A DNA stretch of 64,000 nt. It comes from Janthinobacterium silvisoli (GTDB lineage Bacteria; Pseudomonadota; Gammaproteobacteria; Burkholderiales; Burkholderiaceae_D). This document shows, in pieces, positions 24,390-34,445 of the stretch (the first letter of the stretch is position 1; each line of letters opens with the position of its first letter). The notes below the pieces were generated by a model, which did not search any database, was not told the DNA's origin, and saw only the letters and a list, made by a program, of their open reading frames with translations. The stretch is taken from contig NZ_JACHCL010000001.1 of NCBI RefSeq assembly GCF_014200725.1, positions 1,922,001-1,986,000 of the forward strand. The letters are read 5' to 3'. Both the position numbers and the translations under genes were made by a program.

Positions 24390-25373
24390 TTATTTGACGT
24401 TCAGACTCTTCTTGGCCTGATCCAGCAAATCGGTTTTCACCCAATCCTTGGCCACCGGGGGTTTGCTCATGCGGCCGACGCCCGTTTTCACCATCACGTC
24501 GGTGGTGATCTGGATATGTTCGGGCGTGATGTCATAGGAATACGGCGAATTGCTGATGGCGTCATCGAAGTCCTGCTTGCTGATCTGGCCGCGGAACACC
24601 ACTTCGCGCACATATTTTTCCGCCGTCGCCTGATTGTCGATAAAGGTCTTGGTGGCTTCGACGAAACAGCGCATGAATTTCTCGGCCACCGGACGACGTT
24701 CCTTGTAGAACTTTTCCGTCATCACCATGGTGCGCACGGGCTCGCCAATCGGCGTTTCATACGGTTTCAATATTTCCACGCCGAAACCCTTGTTGATCGC
24801 CTGTGACGATTGTGGCTCCGACTGCATCATGGCGTCGATATTCTTGCCCATCAGCGCCTGGTTCAAATCCGCATAGGCCAGGAACACTAGTTGCACATCC
24901 TTGCCCTTGGTTTCGGAATACGTCAAGCCATTCTGCGACAGTTCGGCCAGCAGCAGCACTTCCTGGATGCCGCCACGCGTCACGCCCACGCGCTTGCCCT
25001 TCAAGTCTTTCACGTTGGCGATCTTTTGCCCCGCGCCCGCCACCAGGCGCGCGCCGCCCTTGGCGAAGCCGGCCACCACATAAATCGGCGCACCACCGGC
25101 ACGGCCGGAAATGGCCGCCTCGGACGCCGTCGCGCCCACGTCCAGTTCACCGGCGATAATCGCCTGCATCACATCGAGGCCCTTGGCAAACACGTGCTCC
25201 TCCACCTTGATGCCGCACTTGGGGGCGATTTCCTTGATATACGACACGGCGCCGTAATGGGCGAATTTCAAGTTACCCAGGCGGACAACATCTTGCGCCT
25301 GGGCGGCGCCCAGGCTAAAGGTCAGCAAAAGTGCAGCGGCAATACCGGTTTTCAAGGACATGTTTTGGCGCAT
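24390..25373 (-). CDS. ABC transporter substrate-binding protein (SsuA/TauA/NMT1-like), orphan
   Basis: The 327-residue protein has a signal peptide (MRQNMSLKTGIAAALLLTF up to AAQAQ) and a periplasmic binding fold of the NMT1/SsuA type: AGELDVGATASEAAISGRAGGAPI and DLKGKRVGVTRGGIQEVLL are typical. Relatives bind aliphatic sulfonates, taurine, nitrate or thiamine precursors. The ATG at 25371-25373 follows a GGAG site by 6 nt. No permease or ATPase gene is adjacent, since macB downstream belongs to another transporter class, so the partner must be encoded elsewhere. Confidence 0.85.
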   Translation of the reverse strand: MRQNMSLKTGIAAALLLTFSLGAAQAQDVVRLGNLKFAHYGAVSYIKEIAPKCGIKVEEHVFAKGLDVMQAIIAGELDVGATASEAAISGRAGGAPIYVVAGFAKGGARLVAGAGQKIANVKDLKGKRVGVTRGGIQEVLLLAELSQNGLTYSETKGKDVQLVFLAYADLNQALMGKNIDAMMQSEPQSSQAINKGFGVEILKPYETPIGEPVRTMVMTEKFYKERRPVAEKFMRCFVEATKTFIDNQATAEKYVREVVFRGQISKQDFDDAISNSPYSYDITPEHIQITTDVMVKTGVGRMSKPPVAKDWVKTDLLDQAKKSLNVK

Positions 25374-25505
25374 CAAGTTCTCCTGTGTGGTTAAGGTCTA
25401 CCCGCGAGGGCACGGCAACGAAACACTGTTTTTTTGTTATGCAACGATAGTACCGCGTGTTGAGTCAGGAGCAACCTTTTTCTACCATAAATATGTTTGA
25501 CACCT

Positions 25506-27482
25506 TTACTGCCCGGCCAGCGCCACCACCGGATCGAGTCCCGACGCCTTGCGCGCCGGCATGAAGCCGAACACCAGGCCCGTCACCACGGCGCAGCCGA
25601 AAGCGCCACCGATCGCGCTCAGTGAAAAGATCACCGGCACTTCCCATACCAGCAGCAAGCCGGCAAACGTGATACCGACGAGGATGCCGGCCACACCGCC
25701 CACCACCGACACCAGCACCGCCTCGGTGAGGAACTGGCGCAGGATGTCGCGCCGGCGCGCGCCCGTCGCCATGCGGATGCCGATTTCACGCGTGCGCTCG
25801 CGCACCGTCATCAGCATCACGTTCATCACGCCGATGCCGCCCACCACCAGCGAGACGGCGGCGATCAGGCTGAGCATCATGGTCATATTGTCTTGCGTGC
25901 GCGCTTCAGCGGCAATCGAGGCGGCCGCATTGCTGATGCCATAGTCGCGGATGCGGTGGCGCTCGAACATGGTTTCGTCGACGGCTTTCTCGGTTTGCGC
26001 AATGCGCTTCACGTCATCGGCCGCCAGCACGATATACGTCGGCTCGCGCTGGCCAAACACGCGGATGCCGGCCGTGGAAAACGGCAGCAGCAAGACATTG
26101 TCTTCATCCTTGTCGCCCGTCAGCGCGCCCTTCTCGCTCATCACGCCGATCACCTGGAACGGTACATTGCCGATCAGGATAGTCTCGCCCACCGGGTTCG
26201 GTATATCGGGCATCAGCTTGTGCGCCAGACGCCAGCCCAGCACAGCCACGGTGGCCATTTCGCGCTCGTCCTCTTCGGTGAAGAAGCCGCCATAAGCGAC
26301 CGGCCAGGTCTGGATCTGCGGCAGCGCCGCGCCGGTGCCGCGCACATAGGTTTGCACATCGAGGTTGCCATGCCGGATCACCTTGTTGCCGGTGACGTTA
26401 GGCAGCACGTGCGCAATGCCCGGCACGTCGGCGAGCGCTTCCAGGTCGGCCAGGGTAATGCTGCGCCCCGGTATGCGCGAACTTTCGCCGATCGACGACA
26501 TATATAAGAGGTTGGAGCCGAAAGCGCCCAGTTGCGCCATCACTTGCTGGCGCGTGCCCAGGCCGATGGCCAGCATCACGATCACGGACGCCACGCCGAT
26601 GATGATGCCCAGCAGGGTCAAGCCCGTGCGGAAGCGGTTGATCCATAATACGCGCCAGGCGGCCCGCGCCGCGTCCAGCAATTCCGTTACCAGCGAGGCG
26701 CCCGTGTCATGCGCCGCGCCCGACATATCGAGCGGCGGCAGCGCAGTCGAGGTGGCAGGAATGGTCACGGCGCCCGAATCTTCGATGATCTCGCCATCGC
26801 GGATCTCGATCACGCGGCGCGCCTGGGCCGCCACCTTGCGGTCATGGGTAATCAGGATGATGGTGTGGCCTGCGTCCGCCAATTCCCCCAGCAAGGCCAT
26901 GACTTCGGCGCCGCTGGTGCTGTCCAGCGCCCCTGTCGGTTCATCGGCCAGGATGATGCGCCCGCCATTCATCAGCGCGCGCGCAATCGATACGCGCTGC
27001 TGCTGCCCGCCCGATAATTGATTGGGACGGTGATCGAGACGTTCGCCCAGGCCCAGGCGTTTCAGCAGCGCTTCCGAGCGGGCATGGCGCTCAGTTGCCG
27101 GCATGCCTGCATACAGGGCCGGCACTTCCACGTTTTCACGCGCCGACTCGGTGGCAATCAAGTGGTAGCCCTGGAACACGAAGCCGAATGCTTCGCGCCG
27201 TAGCCACGCCAGTTCATCGGGGTTCAGGCTGGCCACGTCCTGGCCAGCAAAGTGATATGTGCCGTCGCTGGGCCGGTCCAGGCATCCCAGCAAATGCATC
27301 AGGGTCGACTTGCCCGAGCCAGACGCCCCCACGATGGCGACGAATTCGCCGGCCGCGATCGACAGGCTGACGCCGCGCAGCACTTCCACGGCCGGTGCGC
27401 CATCGTGGCCGCCGTAGCGCTTGCGCAAGCCTTGCAGCTCGATCAGGGGAGGCGGTTTTTCAATGTGACTCACCCCGCTCAT
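25506..27482 (-). CDS. macB: MacB-type ABC exporter, ATPase-permease fusion
   Basis: The 658-residue protein starts with an ATPase domain (Walker [10 protein letters not shown], signature [15 protein letters not shown], Walker [13 protein letters not shown]) and continues, after a linker, with one transmembrane helix near residue 290, a large periplasmic MacB_PCD domain and three C-terminal helices of the FtsX type ending in [19 protein letters not shown]. MacB with MacA and an outer-membrane TolC exports macrolides, lipopeptides, haem precursors or siderophores. Its start overlaps the macA stop by 4 bp. No tolC gene is in the window. Proximity to iron genes fits siderophore export, but that is inference. 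Confidence 0.93.
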   Translation of the reverse strand: MSGVSHIEKPPPLIELQGLRKRYGGHDGAPAVEVLRGVSLSIAAGEFVAIVGASGSGKSTLMHLLGCLDRPSDGTYHFAGQDVASLNPDELAWLRREAFGFVFQGYHLIATESARENVEVPALYAGMPATERHARSEALLKRLGLGERLDHRPNQLSGGQQQRVSIARALMNGGRIILADEPTGALDSTSGAEVMALLGELADAGHTIILITHDRKVAAQARRVIEIRDGEIIEDSGAVTIPATSTALPPLDMSGAAHDTGASLVTELLDAARAAWRVLWINRFRTGLTLLGIIIGVASVIVMLAIGLGTRQQVMAQLGAFGSNLLYMSSIGESSRIPGRSITLADLEALADVPGIAHVLPNVTGNKVIRHGNLDVQTYVRGTGAALPQIQTWPVAYGGFFTEEDEREMATVAVLGWRLAHKLMPDIPNPVGETILIGNVPFQVIGVMSEKGALTGDKDEDNVLLLPFSTAGIRVFGQREPTYIVLAADDVKRIAQTEKAVDETMFERHRIRDYGISNAAASIAAEARTQDNMTMMLSLIAAVSLVVGGIGVMNVMLMTVRERTREIGIRMATGARRRDILRQFLTEAVLVSVVGGVAGILVGITFAGLLLVWEVPVIFSLSAIGGAFGCAVVTGLVFGFMPARKASGLDPVVALAGQ

Positions 27483-28666
27483 AGCTGGAACCTGCTGGCG
27501 CCGTTACCGGCTGGCTGCTCTCCCGTCACCAGCAATTCGCCTTCGCGCAAGCCGTCCAGCACTTCCGCATTCAGGCGGTTGCGCACGCCCACTTTTACGG
27601 TGCGTGTATCAACCTTGCCATCGGCGCCCTGCACGCGCGCCGTGAATTCGCCGGCCTTCGCGCCTTCCTGCGTGGATGGTTTCAAGGCTGGCAAGGGTAC
27701 GGCCAGCACATTCCTGGCCGACGCCGTGACGAACACCACTTGTGCCGTCATTTGCGGCATCAACTCGCCATCCGCATTATCGACGTCGAACAATACGGTA
27801 TATAAAATCACCTTGCTGGTCGATGGCGCCAGCGCCGTGCCGCTGCTGCTACCGCCCGGCACTGGCGGCGCCGGCAGCACTTGCCGCACCTTGCCGCTCC
27901 AGCGCCGCTGGTCGCCGCCGAGGGTCGTGAAATATACGGGCATCTCGGGGCGCACACGGCGCACGTCCGCTTCCGACACTTCCGTCCACACCGTCATGGC
28001 CGACAGGTCGGCGATGCGCAAGATATTCGGCGTCTGGTAAGTGGCGTTCAAGGTTTGCCCTTCCTTCGCATCCAGGCCCACCACCTTGCCAGCCATCGGC
28101 GCATAGATGCGCGTGTAGCCCAGGCGCGCTTCATCGGCTTTCAGGCTGGCCTGGGTCTGGTCTATCTGCGCCTTCAAATGGTCGATCTTGGCGGCAGCCG
28201 AAGCCAGCGTGGCTTCGGCCGTTTCCACATCGGCCAGCGGGGTGGAATCGAACTTGGCCATCTGCTGCTGGCGCCCATGCTGCTGGCCTGCCAGGCGGTG
28301 CTGCGCCTGCTGGTCCGCCAGCTGCGCGCGCAAACCGGCCAGGGCAGCGCGTCCCGCGTCGACCGTGGCTTGCTGCACGCTGGGGTCGATCTCGGCCAGC
28401 AGCTGGCCTTTTTCCACGCTGCTGCCAGGCTGCACATGCAAACGTGTAATCTGGCCCGACACTTGCGCGCCTACGTCGACATAGGTTTGCGGCTGCAAAG
28501 TGCCGATGGCCGTGACACTGGCCTCGATATTGCCGCGCCTGACTGGCGCCGTGTCGAACACGGTTTTCGGCGCGCGCGTGGCCCAGACGGCACCGGCGCC
28601 CAGCAGGAGAAGCAAAACGATGCTGCCGATGATGCGCAGACGGCGCCGTGGCATACGGGCCGCCAT
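27479..28666 (-). CDS. macA: MacA-type periplasmic adaptor of the MacB exporter
   Basis: The 395-residue membrane-fusion protein has an N-terminal membrane anchor ([21 protein letters not shown]), a barrel-sandwich region ([22 protein letters not shown] and [13 protein letters not shown]), a helical hairpin (about residues 95-185, Ala/Gln-rich) and C-terminal beta domains. It links MacB to an outer-membrane channel. It lies upstream of and coupled to macB. An alternative start is Met5. Confidence 0.93.
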   Translation of the reverse strand: MAARMPRRRLRIIGSIVLLLLLGAGAVWATRAPKTVFDTAPVRRGNIEASVTAIGTLQPQTYVDVGAQVSGQITRLHVQPGSSVEKGQLLAEIDPSVQQATVDAGRAALAGLRAQLADQQAQHRLAGQQHGRQQQMAKFDSTPLADVETAEATLASAAAKIDHLKAQIDQTQASLKADEARLGYTRIYAPMAGKVVGLDAKEGQTLNATYQTPNILRIADLSAMTVWTEVSEADVRRVRPEMPVYFTTLGGDQRRWSGKVRQVLPAPPVPGGSSSGTALAPSTSKVILYTVLFDVDNADGELMPQMTAQVVFVTASARNVLAVPLPALKPSTQEGAKAGEFTARVQGADGKVDTRTVKVGVRNRLNAEVLDGLREGELLVTGEQPAGNGASRFQL

Positions 28667-28757
28667 CAGGAAACCGCCTTAATTAAAGTAAAAACGTCAA
28701 TCGGTGTCGCCAAACGTGAAAAAAACATCTATTTATCCTTAAAAATAGCAATCAGAA

Positions 28758-29096
28758 TTACTGCAGGAAGGTCACCAACCCTGCCAGCGCGGCGACGGCT
28801 GCCAGCAGGGAACTACGCAACAGCAGCTTGGGCGCGTACGGCAGCAGCAAGGCCACCAGCAACGCGCCGGCCGAAATAAACCCTACCCAGGCAACAAAGC
28901 CGACGGTGGCGCTCCAGCCAGCCACGCAGGGCCAGATGGCCAGCGCCAGCAAGACGGCGCCAATCAGTTGCAAGACGCGCCGCACGTTCACGGCCGCGTC
29001 GCGGCCCCAGACCTGGCCATGGTGGCGATCCATCGCCAGGCTCAGGCTAGCCATGCCCGCATACGACAGGCCCAGCGCACATAAAATCACGTTCAT
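28758..29096 (-). CDS. DUF3325-type small membrane protein
   Basis: The 112-residue protein has about three to four transmembrane helices (MNVILCALGLSYAGMASLSL, the segment around LQLIGAVLLALAIWP, and two more). It fits DUF3325, found next to PepSY-domain and DUF3649 proteins in iron-uptake loci of proteobacteria. It starts 3 bp after the PepSY gene stop. Its role is not known; the location suggests a part in siderophore-iron handling at the inner membrane. Confidence 0.75.
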   Translation of the reverse strand: MNVILCALGLSYAGMASLSLAMDRHHGQVWGRDAAVNVRRVLQLIGAVLLALAIWPCVAGWSATVGFVAWVGFISAGALLVALLLPYAPKLLLRSSLLAAVAALAGLVTFLQ

Positions 29097-29099
29097 CCC

Positions 29100-30794
29100 T
29101 CAGCTTCCTTCCATCGTTGTTTGCAGGCTGGCCGGCGCCCCGCGCTCTTTCGTGGCGGCTTTCCTGGCCGGCTTTTCCTTGCGTTTATGGACTTTCCAGG
29201 CGCCCCAGGCGGCCAGCAAGCCGAAGGCCAGACTGCACAATTCGACGCCGGCGCTTTCCCAGTCGCTGCGCGCGATCTGCGCCGCCAGGTTGTCGCCCGT
29301 GCTCAACAGGTTCAAGATAGGCAGCAGCAGGCACAGCAGGGCCAGCAGCGACAGCTGCTCGATCCATCCGCGTTTTTCCGGACGCAGGCAGGCGTGCAGC
29401 AGCATCAAGAACCACACGCCAAAGAAGGCCCGCACTTCCCAGCCCGCACGCTGTTCGATGCCGACCGGGATCAGGCGGTTGGCCCACAGATAGCCGACAC
29501 AGGCCACGGCCAGGCCGGCAATCGCGGCCACGTTCAGGCATTCGATCATGCGGTACACACGTTCGGTGGCGCTGCCGAATTCGCCGCCGGCCCGCTGGCG
29601 GCGCTTGACCATGAACAAAATGGCGCCCGTGCCCATCATGGCCGTGCCGGCCAGGCCGCAAAAGAAGTACAGCCAGCGTATGGGCGTGCCGCCAAAACCC
29701 GCCATGTGCAGATTCGACATTACGATGCGCGTCAGGCCCGCAGGACCCGAGTCGGCATGACCCGGCTGGCGCACGGCAATCTGCTCGCCGGTCGCCAGCG
29801 CATAGCAAGCCATGCCCGTATTGGCGCTGATACGCTTGAGCGTGTCGCCCTCTTCATTCCAGCCATACATGCAGACGCGCATGGAAGCGTCGTTCGGATT
29901 GTCCAGCACCACGGCGCGGATTTCCTGATGGATGGTTTGCTCGGCGCGCAGCGCGTACGATTCCAGGTCAGGGATCGCCATCGCCGATCCTGTGCGAGTG
30001 GGTTTACCCACATCATTCCAGTCGCTGAGAAAGGCCTTTTTGCCGTTTTCCATGCCGTATTGGGCTACCACGGGCGCCGGCACGTAGTCATCGCTGAAAA
30101 ATGCGATACCCGTATAGGCGATCATGAACTGGAAGGGCAAGGTCAAGACGGCCACCGCATTGTGTGCATCGAGCCAGGAACGCTGGCCCTTGGCCGGGCG
30201 GAAGGTAAAGAAATCCTTGAAGATGCGTTTATGCGTGATCACGCCGCTGACCAGCGCCACCAGCATGATCATGGTGGTGATACCGACGATCCACACGCCG
30301 ATGCGGCCCGCATGCAGCTCATAATGGAAATCGACGAAATGGTGGCCGCCGATGGTGTCGCGCTGGTTTTCTTCGCGCACATGCTCGACCAGTGCGCCTG
30401 TCAGCGGGTTCAGCTCGGCCGAACCATAACCGCCGCTGGGCTGGAACCAGTAGGCGGACAAGCCCTGGCCGGGGCGCTGCACGGGCCAGATTTCCCACAT
30501 ATCGGCCTTCGGATGCTCTTTTTCCATGAAGTCGAGCGCCAGCGCCAGGCGATTGGCGCGGTCCGTCACCTTGGGCGGTGGCGGATCATTCGCGTGCGCC
30601 GCTTCTTCCAGTGCGTGCTCGGGCGTCATCCAGTGGCCGATGGGATCATCGAAGACGGCCAGGGTACCGGTCAGGAAGATGGCGAACAGCAGCCAGGAAA
30701 TCCACAGGCCGCACCAGGTATGCAGCCAGGCCATGGCTTGCCGCAAGCCCCCTTGCTGTGGCGTTTTCACCACTTTGTCTACTGTCGTGCTCAT
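29100..30794 (-). CDS. PepSY-associated membrane protein, putative ferric-siderophore reductase type
   Basis: The 564-residue protein starts at MSTTVDKVVKTP (a 13-codon extension is open). It has the PepSY_TM pattern: a first helix with AWLHTWCGLWISWLLFAIFLTG, large periplasmic loops with PepSY-like segments, a helix pair around VGITTMIMLVALVSGVITHKRIF, and further helices at the end. Members occur with TonB receptors and are thought to release iron from ferric siderophores in the periplasm. The start overlaps DUF3649 by 4 bp and DUF3325 follows by 3 bp, so the three are coupled. Confidence 0.85.
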   Translation of the reverse strand: MSTTVDKVVKTPQQGGLRQAMAWLHTWCGLWISWLLFAIFLTGTLAVFDDPIGHWMTPEHALEEAAHANDPPPPKVTDRANRLALALDFMEKEHPKADMWEIWPVQRPGQGLSAYWFQPSGGYGSAELNPLTGALVEHVREENQRDTIGGHHFVDFHYELHAGRIGVWIVGITTMIMLVALVSGVITHKRIFKDFFTFRPAKGQRSWLDAHNAVAVLTLPFQFMIAYTGIAFFSDDYVPAPVVAQYGMENGKKAFLSDWNDVGKPTRTGSAMAIPDLESYALRAEQTIHQEIRAVVLDNPNDASMRVCMYGWNEEGDTLKRISANTGMACYALATGEQIAVRQPGHADSGPAGLTRIVMSNLHMAGFGGTPIRWLYFFCGLAGTAMMGTGAILFMVKRRQRAGGEFGSATERVYRMIECLNVAAIAGLAVACVGYLWANRLIPVGIEQRAGWEVRAFFGVWFLMLLHACLRPEKRGWIEQLSLLALLCLLLPILNLLSTGDNLAAQIARSDWESAGVELCSLAFGLLAAWGAWKVHKRKEKPARKAATKERGAPASLQTTMEGS

Positions 30795-31069
30795 GCGCCA
30801 CCCCGCGACAGCAGCAGGCCCAGGCCGCCGCAAACGATAGCCGGCAGCAGCATGCCCATCCAGACCCGGCGCAAGTCTTGCACGGAAAATACCCAGATCA
30901 CCGCGCAGGTATAAATAACGAAGGCGCTCAGGGTAGCCGTCAGCACGGCTTCGGCGCGCGACATGGGCAACACGGCGGCCAGCAGCACGGCCACGCCGGA
31001 AGTGAGGGCGTAGCCGCCAAAAATGGCAGCCAGCACACGCGACAACAACAGCATATGGGCGGATTTCAT
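30791..31069 (-). CDS. DUF3649-type small membrane protein
   Basis: Starting at MKSAHMLLLSRVLAAIFGGYA the protein has 92 residues and three hydrophobic helices, typical of DUF3649 (iron-transport-associated membrane protein). A 12-codon extension from a TTG at 31105 is possible, but no good ribosome site supports either start. It is coupled to the PepSY gene. The set DUF3649-PepSY-DUF3325 usually follows a siderophore receptor, which is missing here. Confidence 0.75.
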   Translation of the reverse strand: MKSAHMLLLSRVLAAIFGGYALTSGVAVLLAAVLPMSRAEAVLTATLSAFVIYTCAVIWVFSVQDLRRVWMGMLLPAIVCGGLGLLLSRGGA

Positions 31070-31283
31070 CACCACGGCGCCCCCGTCTGTGGTCCCCGGC
31101 GGCAAAGCTTGTACGTCAGATGCATCACACTGCGTCCTTCCATCAAAATTGTTTATGGCTGCGCTGCCGGCCCTGTAGTCATCGGACGACGCGTACCAGA
31201 TATGAAAAATGTGTCTCTTAACTACAGGTGGCGCGAGAATGAAAAACGGGCAGCCGAAATGAAAAATATTTTTTGAAGGTGGA

Positions 31284-32273
31284 CTACTGGGCCGCTTCCA
31301 GCGTGACCCAGTAGCGGGTCCGGCTGCGCACCTGCACCGGCAGGGAGTTGGGCAGCATGTTCAGGATGCGCTGCGTATCGGCCAGCGGAAAGACGCCCGA
31401 CAGCCGCAGTTGGGCCACCTCGGGCGCGCAATGCAGGATGCCGGGCCGGTAGCGCGACAGTTCGGCAATAAATGCACCGAGGGTCACGTCGTCGACGATC
31501 ATCTGTCCGCGCGACCAGGCGTCGGCATAAGCATCGAGCGCGTGCGGCGCATCGGCCTGCAAGCGTGAAAAGCTCACGCTGCGACCGGCCGCCAGATGCA
31601 ATGGCGCGCCGGCGCTGTCGCGCGGGCGAACCTCGACGGCGCTTTCAAACACGTCGACCGTACTTTTTCCTGCATCCTGGCGCACCGAAAAACGCGTGCC
31701 CAGTGCGCGCACCAGGCCTTCACGGGTGGCCACCACCAGCGGCGCGTCGCTGCCCGCGCCATGGCCGCTGACGACGAGAATCTCGCCGGCCAGCAGTTCG
31801 ATCAAGCGGCGCCGGCCATCGAAAGACACATTCATGGCCGAGCCGGTATTGAGCGTGACCACGCTACCGTCATGCAGCGCCACCTCGCGCCGCTCGCCGG
31901 TAGCCGTGCGATAGTCGGCGCGCAAGCTGCGGGCGCCTTGCCAGGCATCGGTCTGCGCGGCCAGCAAACCGGTGCCACCCGCCACACCCAGCCACAGCAG
32001 CAACTGGCGCCGCTTGCGATTGGCTGGTGCACCTGCGCTCGCCAGCGCCTGCGCGGCCGCGCCACGGTGCAAACCGTTCAGGCGCTGCGTGACGGCTTCG
32101 ATATGCTGCCAGGCCTGTTCATGTTCAGGATCCAGCTCGCGCCAGCGTTGCCACGCGGCACGTTCCTGCTCACCCGCCTCGTCCGACATCAGCACGGTCA
32201 GCCACTCGGCCGCCTGCTCTTCCACGGCCTCGCTGATGGCGGCCCGCGATACAGGTTCACACAGCATGTTCAT
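31284..32273 (-). CDS. fecR: FecR-type anti-sigma/signal transducer
   Basis: The 329-residue protein has the cytosolic N-terminal FecR domain (EQAAEWLTVLMSDEAGEQERAAWQRW region with conserved Trp), one transmembrane helix near residues 90-105 and the periplasmic FecR domain (ALHDGSVVTLNTGSAMNV, LLAGEILVV, ALGTRFSVR) followed by an STN-like end (LSGVFPLADTQRILNMLP). In cell-surface signalling it receives a signal from a TonB-dependent receptor and activates FecI. It overlaps fecI by 4 bp. No receptor gene follows. Confidence 0.92.
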   Translation of the reverse strand: MNMLCEPVSRAAISEAVEEQAAEWLTVLMSDEAGEQERAAWQRWRELDPEHEQAWQHIEAVTQRLNGLHRGAAAQALASAGAPANRKRRQLLLWLGVAGGTGLLAAQTDAWQGARSLRADYRTATGERREVALHDGSVVTLNTGSAMNVSFDGRRRLIELLAGEILVVSGHGAGSDAPLVVATREGLVRALGTRFSVRQDAGKSTVDVFESAVEVRPRDSAGAPLHLAAGRSVSFSRLQADAPHALDAYADAWSRGQMIVDDVTLGAFIAELSRYRPGILHCAPEVAQLRLSGVFPLADTQRILNMLPNSLPVQVRSRTRYWVTLEAAQ

Positions 32274-32779
32274 GCCGGCAAGGCAAAAAAGACGTGGCGG
32301 TTGGCCCGCGTCAGATATTGCTTGACGGAACTACTGGACACGCCCAGGCGCGCGGCGATTTCGGCATAGCTGAGGCCATCGAGTTGCGCCAGCAAGAAAG
32401 CCTGGCGCACGGGCGGCGGCAAGCCATCGAGCGCGGCATCGATTTCCTGCAAGGCTTCCAGCGCCAGCAAGCGCTCTTCCGGCGCGGGCGCCACCTCGGG
32501 CGGCAAACACGCCAGTGCGGCCAGATACGCTTCTTCCAGCACTTGCCGGCGATAACGGTGCGCCACCAGGCGGCGCGCGATGGTGGCCAGGAAAGGACGC
32601 GCTTCGCGTATCTGCGGCGCCGTGCTCGCCGTCAAGATACTGATAAAAGTGTCTTGCGCCAGATCAGACGCTTCGAAGGCATTACCCAGCTTATGCCGCA
32701 GCCAGCCCTGCAGCCAGCCGAAATGGCTGCTGTAGAGTGTGTGCAGTTCTTGTTGCTGGGTAATTTCGGTGGCCGGCAT
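32270..32779 (-). CDS. fecI: FecI-type ECF sigma factor
   Basis: The 169-residue protein has sigma regions 2 (HFGWLQGWLRHKLGNAFEASDLAQDTF) and 4 (LDGLSYAEIAARLGVSSSSVKQYL), the pattern of iron-starvation ECF sigma factors. It is expected to direct transcription of a receptor or transport operon when released by FecR. A Fur-like box lies 50 bp upstream. It is divergent from ffh. Confidence 0.93.
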   Translation of the reverse strand: MPATEITQQQELHTLYSSHFGWLQGWLRHKLGNAFEASDLAQDTFISILTASTAPQIREARPFLATIARRLVAHRYRRQVLEEAYLAALACLPPEVAPAPEERLLALEALQEIDAALDGLPPPVRQAFLLAQLDGLSYAEIAARLGVSSSSVKQYLTRANRHVFFALPA

Positions 32780-32828
32780 GGCATCCCTTTCAACGCAGGC
32801 GCTGTTCGCCCGATACGCCCGATGTAAA

Positions 32829-32843
32829 TAAGAATTATTCTCA
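32829..32843. promoter_or_regulatory. Fur-like box upstream of fecI
   Basis: Reading on the minus strand, TGAGAATAATTCTTA matches the 15-bp Fur core TGATAATNATTATCA at 12 of 14 fixed positions. The same 7-1-7 sequence, apart from the spacer base, stands before the FecI-FecR fusion gene at 49503. Confidence 0.75.
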
Positions 32844-33024
32844 TTCTAACCTTGTCGTAGCTTTCATGCAATCGTGACATTGCCAAGGACACCAAGCCGC
32901 GTAAAAAAGAGACAGCTAACGCCCCTGCGCCAGCCAGGGCCGCCACCGCAGCGCGATGGGGTAAAATGGCGGCCATCGTCCGGCTAGCGCCGTCTACTCT
33001 CCAGCTTTCCATTGCAGGTTCATC

Positions 33025-34392
33025 ATGCTAGATAATCTTACCCAGCGGCTTGCCAAAGTCGTCAAGACCATGCGCGGCGAGGCGCGCCTGACCGAATCGA
33101 ACACCGCCGAGATGCTGCGCGAAGTGCGCCTGGCATTGCTCGAGGCCGACGTCGCCCTGCCCGCCGTGCGCGAATTCATCGCCAAAGTCAAAGAAAAAGC
33201 CATGGGCGAGGATGTCATTTCCTCGCTGACCCCAGGCCAAGCCCTGGTTGGCGTGGTACAGCGCGAGCTGGCCGCCATCATGGGCGCCGACCTGGGTCCG
33301 GAAGCGTCGCAAATCAGCTTTGCCCAGCAACCGCCCGCCATCATCCTGATGGCCGGTCTGCAGGGTGTCGGTAAAACTACCACCGTCGGCAAGCTGGCGA
33401 AATACCTGAAAGAAGAAAAGAAAAAGAAAGTACTGACCGTATCGGCCGACGTGTACCGTCCAGCCGCTATTGCCCAGCTGCAATCGGTGACCGCCCAGGT
33501 TGGCGCCGACTTCTTCCCGTCCACCAGCACCGACAAGCCGGTCGATATCGCCCTGGCCGCGCTGGACTGGGCCAAGAAGCATTACCACGATGTGCTGATT
33601 ATCGATACGGCCGGCCGTCTGGGTATCGATGAAGAGATGATGCGTGAAATCGCCGCCGTGCACGGCGCCGTGAAACCGATCGAAACCCTGTTCGTGGTCG
33701 ACGCCATGCTGGGCCAGGACGCCATCAACACGGCCAAGGCCTTTAATGATGCGCTGCCGCTGACCGGTATCGTGCTGACCAAGCTGGACGGCGACGCGCG
33801 CGGCGGTGCGGCCCTGTCGGTACGCCATATCACGGGCAAACCGATCAAGTTTGCCGGTGTCTCGGAAAAACTCGATGGCCTGGAAGCGTTCGATCCTACC
33901 CGCATGGCCAACCGTATTCTGGGCATGGGCGACATCCTGGCGCTGGTCGAGGAAGCGCGCAAGGGCGTCGATAGCAAGGCGGCGGCCGACCTGGCGCAAA
34001 AGATCAAGGTCGGCGGCAAGTTCGACATGAACGACTTCAAGGCGCAGCTGGGCCAGATGAAGAAAATGGGCGGCATGGCCAATCTGATGGACAAGCTGCC
34101 AGCCCAGTTCCAGCAGGCGGCAGGCGGCAAGAACATGGATCAGGCCGACAAGCAGGTGCGCCGCATGTGCGGCATCATCGATTCGATGACGCCACAGGAG
34201 CGCGCCAAGCCTGAACTGATCAAGGCCACCCGCAAGCGCCGCATCGCTGCCGGCGCCGGCGTGCAAGTGCAGGAAGTGAACCGCATGCTGACGCAATTCG
34301 AGCAAATGCAGACGATGATGAAGAAATTGTCGGGCGGCGGCATGATGAAGATGATGCGATCCATGAAGGGCATGATGCCCGGCATGCGTTAA
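33025..34392 (+). CDS. ffh: Signal recognition particle protein Ffh
   Basis: The 455-residue GTPase has the N and G domains with P-loop GLQGVGKTTTVGKLA, DTAGRLGIDEEMM and TKLDGDARGG, and a C-terminal methionine-rich M domain (MNDFKAQLGQMKKMGGMAN, then GGGMMKMMRSMKGMMPGMR) that binds 4.5S RNA and signal sequences. It delivers nascent membrane proteins to FtsY. It is monocistronic; a hairpin follows the stop. The 4.5S RNA gene was not seen. Confidence 0.97.
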   Translation: MLDNLTQRLAKVVKTMRGEARLTESNTAEMLREVRLALLEADVALPAVREFIAKVKEKAMGEDVISSLTPGQALVGVVQRELAAIMGADLGPEASQISFAQQPPAIILMAGLQGVGKTTTVGKLAKYLKEEKKKKVLTVSADVYRPAAIAQLQSVTAQVGADFFPSTSTDKPVDIALAALDWAKKHYHDVLIIDTAGRLGIDEEMMREIAAVHGAVKPIETLFVVDAMLGQDAINTAKAFNDALPLTGIVLTKLDGDARGGAALSVRHITGKPIKFAGVSEKLDGLEAFDPTRMANRILGMGDILALVEEARKGVDSKAAADLAQKIKVGGKFDMNDFKAQLGQMKKMGGMANLMDKLPAQFQQAAGGKNMDQADKQVRRMCGIIDSMTPQERAKPELIKATRKRRIAAGAGVQVQEVNRMLTQFEQMQTMMKKLSGGGMMKMMRSMKGMMPGMR

Positions 34393-34414
34393 GACCTCAC
34401 CCTGCTTTAAAGTA

Positions 34415-34445
34415 ATGCCGGACTGCACTTTTTTGTGTCCGGCAT
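34415..34445 (+). terminator. Possible ffh terminator hairpin
   Basis: Arms ATGCCGGAC and GTCCGGCAT form a 9-bp stem with a T-rich loop. No T-run follows, so the termination role is uncertain. Confidence 0.4.

Noticed and set aside
29121..30914. A 597-codon open frame opposite the PepSY gene
   Set aside because: The minus-strand protein has clear membrane helices and coupled neighbours. The plus frame is a shadow.
32780..33024. A 4.5S RNA gene near ffh
   Set aside because: The conserved GGAAGCAGCC-type loop of SRP RNA is not present in the gap on either strand.
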